Source: Excoecaria cochinchinensis
Taxonomy: Eukaryota; Streptophyta; Magnoliopsida; Malpighiales; Euphorbiaceae
Length of the DNA stretch: 64,000 nucleotides
Direction: 5' to 3'
Assembly (NCBI GenBank): GCA_947683425.1
Contig: CANTUQ010000037.1
Location: 7,580,501-7,644,500, forward strand
Below the pieces are notes generated by a model. The model did no database searches. It was not told where the DNA came from and saw only the letters and a program-made list of their open reading frames with translations. The position numbers were made by a program, and so were the translations under genes. Below, piece by piece: positions 57,808 to 64,000 of this stretch. The stretch's first letter is position 1; every line of letters begins with the position of its first letter.

Positions 57808-60800
57808 CTATTCATGGAGCTCACCGCTAAGATCTCCCCATCGAACATTGTGTTTCGCAGCAAGATAATGTGCCCCAACTGGACCTCTGCTACCATAGGG
57901 ATAAAGCTCAGGAACAATCTTCTTTTCCTCAAGTTCCTTTAACAATGGTGTAAATAGTGCCCAAGCAGCATCAAGCTCATCACTTCTGATAAATAACCTT
58001 CGCTCTCCTTCTATTGCATCTAAAAGAAGCCTCTCATATGCATCTGGTATTTCCGTTGGGTACCTTCACATTCAAACACAGGTTTTCATTGCCTAGAAAA
58101 TGGATATGTATACAAGATCTTTAAGTAGCAGATGGAAAAGCACAAAGGATCCAACTTTTGTTAGTCATAAGTATATAATGCTGCTATATCCATATAGGAT
58201 GAATTGTGTATGGTGAGGCCCGGTGCATTTGTAAGATTGCTCTATTATGTTTTGATGGGATTACTAGTTCGATGCAAAATATTCCCCTTTCAAGTGCCAA
58301 ATATATCATTGGAATAGTCCAGGATATGGTAAATGATTAAATTATTGCCTATTGCAATCATCTTACCTTGCTCGGTATAGCAAATTTAGGTCACTGCGAT
58401 CCAATCTCATTCCAAGACCAGGAACTTTGTTATTGATCTTTAGATATATAGCTTCATCAGGTTGCACACGGAGAACAAGCTCGTTTGTTGCCTTATCTAA
58501 ATCAGTTCCAAAGTTCCGCTTGTATAAATTACCTGGGACATGTCTGAACTGCACCCGTATCTCTGCTCTGGATTCAATCAGAACATCTTTAGGTCCATTA
58601 GGATGACTTATCCCATACTGTAAAAAGTACATATGGAGCAAAGATTGGCAATCCGCTCATTTGGTAAGTTCTATTCTACGTACCGCCTAGTGTGAAGAGC
58701 TTTCCCAGCTTTCATTAGAAAAGGAACTCCATCCCATCGGGCATTATTAATGAATACAGCTGCTGCTGCAAATGTTGGTGTAAGGCTATCCTTTGGCACA
58801 GTTGGATCGTCTGTATAAGCAGGATATGATTTACCACCCCTGCTATGGCCCTTATATTGGCCAACTATTACATCTTCGAGTTGTAATGGTTTCATTGATC
58901 TGAGAACTTTCACCTGATTCAGCCATCATCAAAGTTACCATATTAAATGGACACATAACAATTGCCAGAAAATGAACGTTTTATTTTGAATACCTTTTCA
59001 TTCCTAATGTCCTCGGCATCTAAGCTAACTGGTGTCTCCATTGCAAACAGTGCTAATATTTGCAGCAGATGGTTTTGCATTATATCTCGTATGATCCCAT
59101 AGTTGTCAAAATATCTACCCATATGAATGTACATGTACAATTAATGAATTTCATCCATCCAAATAATATTATTTAATCATGTGCTAATACCACATAAATA
59201 TGTCACTTACCCTCCGCGTCCCTCTGTACCAAAATCTTCAGAAAAAATCAGTTGCACGTTGCGAATGTAGTTCCTTGACCATAAAGGCTCAAAAACAAGA
59301 TTTGAGAAACGAAGCACGGATAGATTCTCAACAAGCTCCTTGCCCAAGTAGTGATCAATCCTTAAAAAAAAAAAAAAAATCAAAGATAAACAGACTTCTC
59401 ATGCCAGTACCTTGTATGGTTTGTATGAATGGAAATAAAAGCAGAAGGAACCTGAATATTTGATCTTCTGTAAGATACTGCTTCAAACACCTGGTTAGCT
59501 CTCCAGATGATTCTGAGTCACGACCAAATGGCTTCTCGACAATTACCCTCGTCCACCCATTCTCTGAAGAAGCTCCAAGGCTAGCACATCTCACCACATC
59601 CACAAATATGTTTGGAGGGATTGATAAATAAAATAGCCTATTCGACAATTTTCCAGCCTGAAATAGAGCATTTAACTAATTATCAAATTTCTTTTTTTCC
59701 TCGAAGAAACTTTCATTGCATTGAGAAATTCGTGTTAACATTGATTTGTCAAATGTAAATGTGCAAAACTTCTGTTGGAAACATTTTTGGCATTGCTATC
59801 AGATAAAAGGATACTCTTCATTGGATCTAAACCTATGGACTTGAATTCTATCGACATGAAATTTATACTATTAAATAACAATGAATGCTTGGGAATTTAT
59901 TATGAACTTAGTTTTATATTTTCAGAAGTATTTATTTGTTATATGATGAAATTTCGAATGTTCATTCCGAAACCATTGGTTTAAGATGGGATTGCATATC
60001 AGAAGTCATGATTCCCTATCTTAAGGCAACCTCAGTCCCAATGTTATATGAGAAACTTCTGTTTCTTTTTAGTTGAAGTTAAAATAGCATCTGAAACCTT
60101 CCTTTTCTGTAGTAGCAGTAGTTGCTATCCTATAAATTTGAGAATGTACCAGGTACGCACGTTAGGTATGAAGTTCGCTGCACTAAAAGCCATTTCTTCT
60201 AGCACATTATGCATGAAATCAACTTTTCCTCCTCATTGCTACAAATGCACAAATGCAAAGAGTGGAAAATGAGATGCACCGTGCAACTGAAAAACTGGAG
60301 CCACAAGTAGAAAAATTGGTCATAAAGGAACTTTCCTTTTCAGATCGGAAAACAATGGGATTTCAAATGTGACTCAAAAAAATATTTCCAACAAAACAAG
60401 TAAATATAAAATACAGCACTTGATTTAATAATGGAGAAATAGAACATTTTTATCGAAGGACCTCAGCACCCCAGTTTATGGTCCAGTTCAAACATCCAAA
60501 ATATTTTTTACCATTCTATATTTGCTGCTAAAATCTGTTGATGACTGGCAATGTTCATATATTTAGTCCAAAAGGTTATGCAAGAAACAGTTAATAGTGC
60601 TCAATCTTCTACATTCAAGAATTAAAAGTAAAACTTAACCTCCTTTTCTTTCAACTTTTTGTCCAATTCCAGAAAATGTTCCTCAGAGTTATACAGGCCA
60701 GACTGGTAAAAACATCTTTTCAAGAACTGATCCATTTTGTCTTCACAATTTTCCCTGTAATTCCTCATACGTGTTAACGACTAGAATGAGAGATAGTGCA

Positions 60801-61855
60801 AATAATATTAAAAGCACCACTAAAAGATGTTTTAGCAATATAGCACACCTCTGGTCAATTCTGCAAGTCAACGTTTTGCTAATCATGTTCCTTAGCTCCT
60901 CATCAGTTAATTTACTACGAGCATAACCGAATACTAAGAAGTTCTTTGTGAAGCAAAAGCAAAGATAAGATTAAAAACTAGTCAGCAACCATCAATTCAC
61001 AGAATTGATTACAGATATGAAAGAACTTTTAATCTAATAGCAGTTTAGAGTAACAAAAATTAGAACCTCAGGTAGCCAACCCTCGTAGAAAAGAGCAAAA
61101 AGTGCAGGAAAAATCTTCTTCTTAGCAAGGTCTCCAGAAGCTCCAACAACAGTAATACTGAGAGTAGACTCAGCTTCATCATCTTCTGAGATGATAATAG
61201 ATTGCCTCTCTTTCCCTTGAGGTTCAATATTTTCTTTGGACACAGGAGTTCCAGCTATACCTACTCCAAAATCCCAAGTAAGCAGCAGCTTTTTTTTATT
61301 TTTTCTCTAACTTTTGCTTTAGGTAAAAACAACGCATTAGTTTTACGTAACAGAAATATCAAAAATCACAAATTTGATATAGAACAAACTGAGATAAACT
61401 TTATAATATTGATCTCTTATTTAGCTATTATGTAAACCCCAATTATAAGATCAAATCAAGTTTGCATCTTTAGCTGCCTGTTACAAGTTAAAAATTATAA
61501 TCTATTCCAAACCCAGAATTAGATAATAACAATAAACGAGCAATGCATTATGGAGTAAATATATTCCCTATACTCAAAACCCCACAAAAATTCAAGCATT
61601 AATAATCACAAAAACATGGAGAATCATTAAGAAGTTACCATCCTGAAAAGAAACAGCATTTAAATGATGCCCATTAGAGGATTTGAGCCGAAAATGCAAT
61701 CTTGAATGAATCTTGGATACCCATTTGCAGTTACCCGATTTCGTTGGAAAGGAAATGAAATTACTGAAAAGTTGCTTGTGATGCTTGAAAGAAGAAGAGA
61801 GAGAGAAGTTAGTGGAAGTGGAAGAGGAAGAGCAATGACTTAAATGTTTGGCCAT
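57808..61855 (-). CDS. G6PD: Glucose-6-phosphate 1-dehydrogenase, plastidic
   Basis: Catalyses oxidation of glucose 6-phosphate to 6-phosphogluconolactone with NADP+, the first step of the oxidative pentose phosphate pathway, here in the plastid stroma. Ten exons on the minus strand: 61639-61855, 61067-61260, 60849-60943, 60640-60754, 59452-59657, 59211-59360, 58994-59114, 58684-58913, 58367-58567, 57808-58063. All introns are GT-AG and the total is 1785 bp, 594 residues. The N-terminus is Ser-rich with few acids (MAKHLSHCSSSSTS), a transit peptide. Landmarks: GASGDLAKKK coenzyme loop (112-121), EKPFGRD (248-254), active-site RIDHYLGKE (276-284). Cys164 and Cys172 (CRIDQRENC) match the redox-sensitive pair of thioredoxin-inactivated plastid forms. 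Appears intact. Isoform P1 or P2 not decided. Confidence 0.94.
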
Positions 61856-62500
61856 GTCAATGGAAGCTTTAGATCAAGCAATGATGCAAACACATTATCT
61901 GAAAGAGTGAAATATATACATTTTATTCCTATATTAGATTAAGAAGAAGAAAATAAATATCTGAAAATATCCATTCTTGTTATATGGATATGGCGGCCTT
62001 TTGAGCTGTTGAAAGGGCTTTTGATAAAGATTTGAACTTTGAAGCTAAGGCTATGACAGATTTTGTATATGAGGTCCAGGTTTTTTTTAGTTTCAAAATT
62101 TTATTATCTTATTAATATGTAAATAACTGTGCTGTTTAATTTGTATAGTCCCTTTTCTCCAATCATGTAAATTTATATATGCACCAAGCCAATTCTACAT
62201 GCACAAGTTGTTTTTATAACAACTTCTTCTTTTTTTTTTTGTTTTTTTTATTATGATATTTCAATATTTGATACGACTCTTTTAAACTTATGATACTAAT
62301 TAATTTAAAATTGAATACTGACAAATTTATAATTAAATAAGGCTCTACCAATAGTGTATGCTATGTCAAATAATTTATAACTTTTTTTTTTAAGTATTAT
62401 CCGGTGAAGAAATTTCCTATCCAGTAAACTTTACTACATCTTATTATTGACAAATAAATTCCAATTTCAACTTTGTTAATTATTAAAATGATATAATTTA
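61856..62500. other. G6PD upstream region
   Basis: Promoter side of G6PD and AT-rich spacer with T-runs. A block at about 62290-62335 (TTAATTTAAAATTGAATACTG) is a near-copy of 53238-53280, so a short interspersed repeat is present. No gene. Confidence 0.4.
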
Positions 62501-62519
62501 TTAGATTTTTTTTTTTAAC

Positions 62520-63640
62520 TACAGGGGGTGTTACTGACATATTTTAATATGCTATTTAACACTTCAAAGTTTGTCAAGTCTCCCCTTTAACTCAATATTT
62601 TTTCAATTAAATACTTTAACTCAACAAAATTATATATTATAAACTCTCAAACAATGACATGGCATGAAACTCGGTACCAAGAACTATGTTTCACGTGCTG
62701 AAGGCGCGTGACAAAGATAAAGTGATATATTGAAAAAAATACTTTTTTCGTCCAACATCGACTACTCCTTCGGCAACTGCTCTGCCATCTCCTCCATCTT
62801 CACCGACTCCAGCTTTGAAAGGGTTAAAAAACCAAAACTTCAATGTAATATAAAATCCAAAGAGAAAATCCAAGAATCAACCAATTCAAGAACTAAAAAA
62901 TTCAACAAATCAATCAATTAATTAATGGTTTTAAGAACTCAAAAATTCAACAAATCATTTTCGCCATTAATTGTTTCTAATTCAAGCGAAATCAAAACAA
63001 AATCAGGAGAGGAGAGGCACCAAGAAAGATCTGGGATTTGGAATCTGATTTGGTGAGAGAGAAGGGAGACAGAGAGGGAAGAGAGAGAATGACATCAGCG
63101 TGGGCTGGCTAGCTGCTAGCGCTGGATCTACTAGAGCGGTGCAGTGTGGGTTAGGCTGGCTGCTGGTGCTGGATCTGTCAGAGTGGTGCGGCACCGGCCT
63201 CGCTAGCTGCTAGCGTTGGATCTGCGAGAACTATCGCCGGAGAGAGATGGAAGACAGAAACGAGAAGGGAGAGCTGGATCTGCCGGAGCTGCCACCGGAG
63301 AGAGAAGGGGAAGACAGAAATGAGAACGGAGAGAGAAGGGAGAGCTAGATCTTTCGGAGAAAGGGAAAACAAAAACGAGAAAGGAGAGAGAAGGGAGAGA
63401 GAGAGGTGGAAAGAGAGAGAATGGTGAGTAAGTAAATTTAGATTGATTTTTTTTAATTCACGTATTTGTTTATTATTGGTTAAGTCAGCCACGTTACGCG
63501 TTTGTGGTTTACGCGCTACATTCTCTTCAAATTTATGTTTATAATTATTTTTAAAATTAATTTCAAGTATCTAACCGTGAATTTATAAGTTAAACGGCGA
63601 GCAGTTGAAGGATCACTGTGCCTACTTTAAATAATTGCCA
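62520..63640. mobile_element. Possible degenerate transposon with purine-rich core
   Basis: Two AT-rich flanks with loosely inverted similarity (around 62540-62710 and 63470-63640, both with CACGTG/GCGCGT words) surround a purine-rich core (63010-63430) in which GCTGGATCTGCCGGAG, GCTAGCTGCTAGCG and AGAGAAGGGAGAG words recur. The layout suggests a Mutator-like element, but ends and target duplication were not found. Open frames here are low-complexity. Confidence 0.3.
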
Positions 63641-64000
63641 AATTGAAAGACAGAGAGATTTTTGATAAGCAATTCCACGTGGCGATTAGGGCTTGTCTTT
63701 CCAAACTTGAAGGTTTCTTTGAAGTTGCAACAAACCAACCCTATAATTAATATTGCTGCTTAAACGCCAAGAAATAATTGAGTTAATTTCTATTGCTATT
63801 AGTTTTTACTAAGCATGGCATCAATTTAGAATATAAAATTAATTATTTTCAACTCAATCTATGAAATTTTATTTAATCAACTGGAGACAGTTACAGAATA
63901 ATAATAATAAAAAAAATAGACGTAGTTGACTAGTAGAACTTGAAAAGTCAATTATGGTCAAGCTTAAAGATAGGGAAAGGGCAGTGTAGTTGACTGACTT
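63641..64000. other. Intergenic, nothing identified
   Basis: AT-rich to the window end, with no ORF or recognised repeat. Confidence 0.5.

Noticed and set aside
62691..63492. Several 60-104-residue frames near the right end
   Set aside because: Low-complexity, overlapping on both strands, and within a probable repeat.

Overview
The window looks like nuclear DNA of a flowering plant, most likely a eudicot. It is AT-rich, has long intergenic stretches, GT-AG spliced genes, plant-specific families (STERILE APETALA, a P-class PPR protein, a plastid-targeted glucose-6-phosphate dehydrogenase) and dense nested transposable elements. I cannot name the species from the sequence.

Region by region. 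(1) 1 to about 18.8 kb is a retrotransposon nest. A decayed Ty3/gypsy element of the Tat type (reverse transcriptase, two RNase H domains, integrase) lies between two LTR-like ends (about 1157-2747 and 16765-18790). It seems to have lost gag and protease. Its pol is split by a 5.5 kb TG...CA insertion that looks like a solo LTR (5461-10979). Between integrase and the 3' LTR it carries two extra open reading frames facing away from each other, with a TATA box for each strand about 350 bp apart. Two inverted copies of a TGACCGG-type repeat flank this region. (2) 18.8-32.9 kb is a gene island. It holds RRP42 (exosome ring subunit, seven coding exons, + strand), a patch of gene and transposase fragments, an intact mitochondrial-type PPR gene (+), a TGD1 pseudogene starting about 10 bp after the PPR stop codon, a B3-domain remnant and microsatellites. 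(3) 32.9-36.7 kb holds SAP (STERILE APETALA, F-box/WD40-like, two exons, - strand). (4) 38.89-50.73 kb is one CACTA (En/Spm) transposon with recognisable ends and a 3-bp target duplication. Both of its genes are broken. It contains a 4.3 kb solo LTR with a perfect 5-bp duplication, which in turn contains a 1.7 kb element with its own perfect 5-bp duplication. (5) 50.7-57.8 kb is a MITE field: a Tourist-like MITE, a Stowaway-like MITE, two hAT-type elements in inverted orientation, and a long-inverted-repeat element that hosts one of them. (6) 57.8-61.9 kb is a plastidic glucose-6-phosphate dehydrogenase gene (ten exons, - strand, 594 residues). (7) 61.9-64 kb is intergenic, with a purine-rich repeat region.

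The four intact genes (RRP42, PPR, SAP, G6PD) are unrelated housekeeping or developmental genes and do not form a functional cluster. The most unusual structures are the divergent promoter and extra ORFs in the Tat element, the reiterated GC-rich palindromic words found in several unrelated repeat families, the three-level nested insertion in the CACTA element, and the inverted hAT pair. Exon boundaries were read by eye from splice consensus, frame and family resemblance. No alignment was run.
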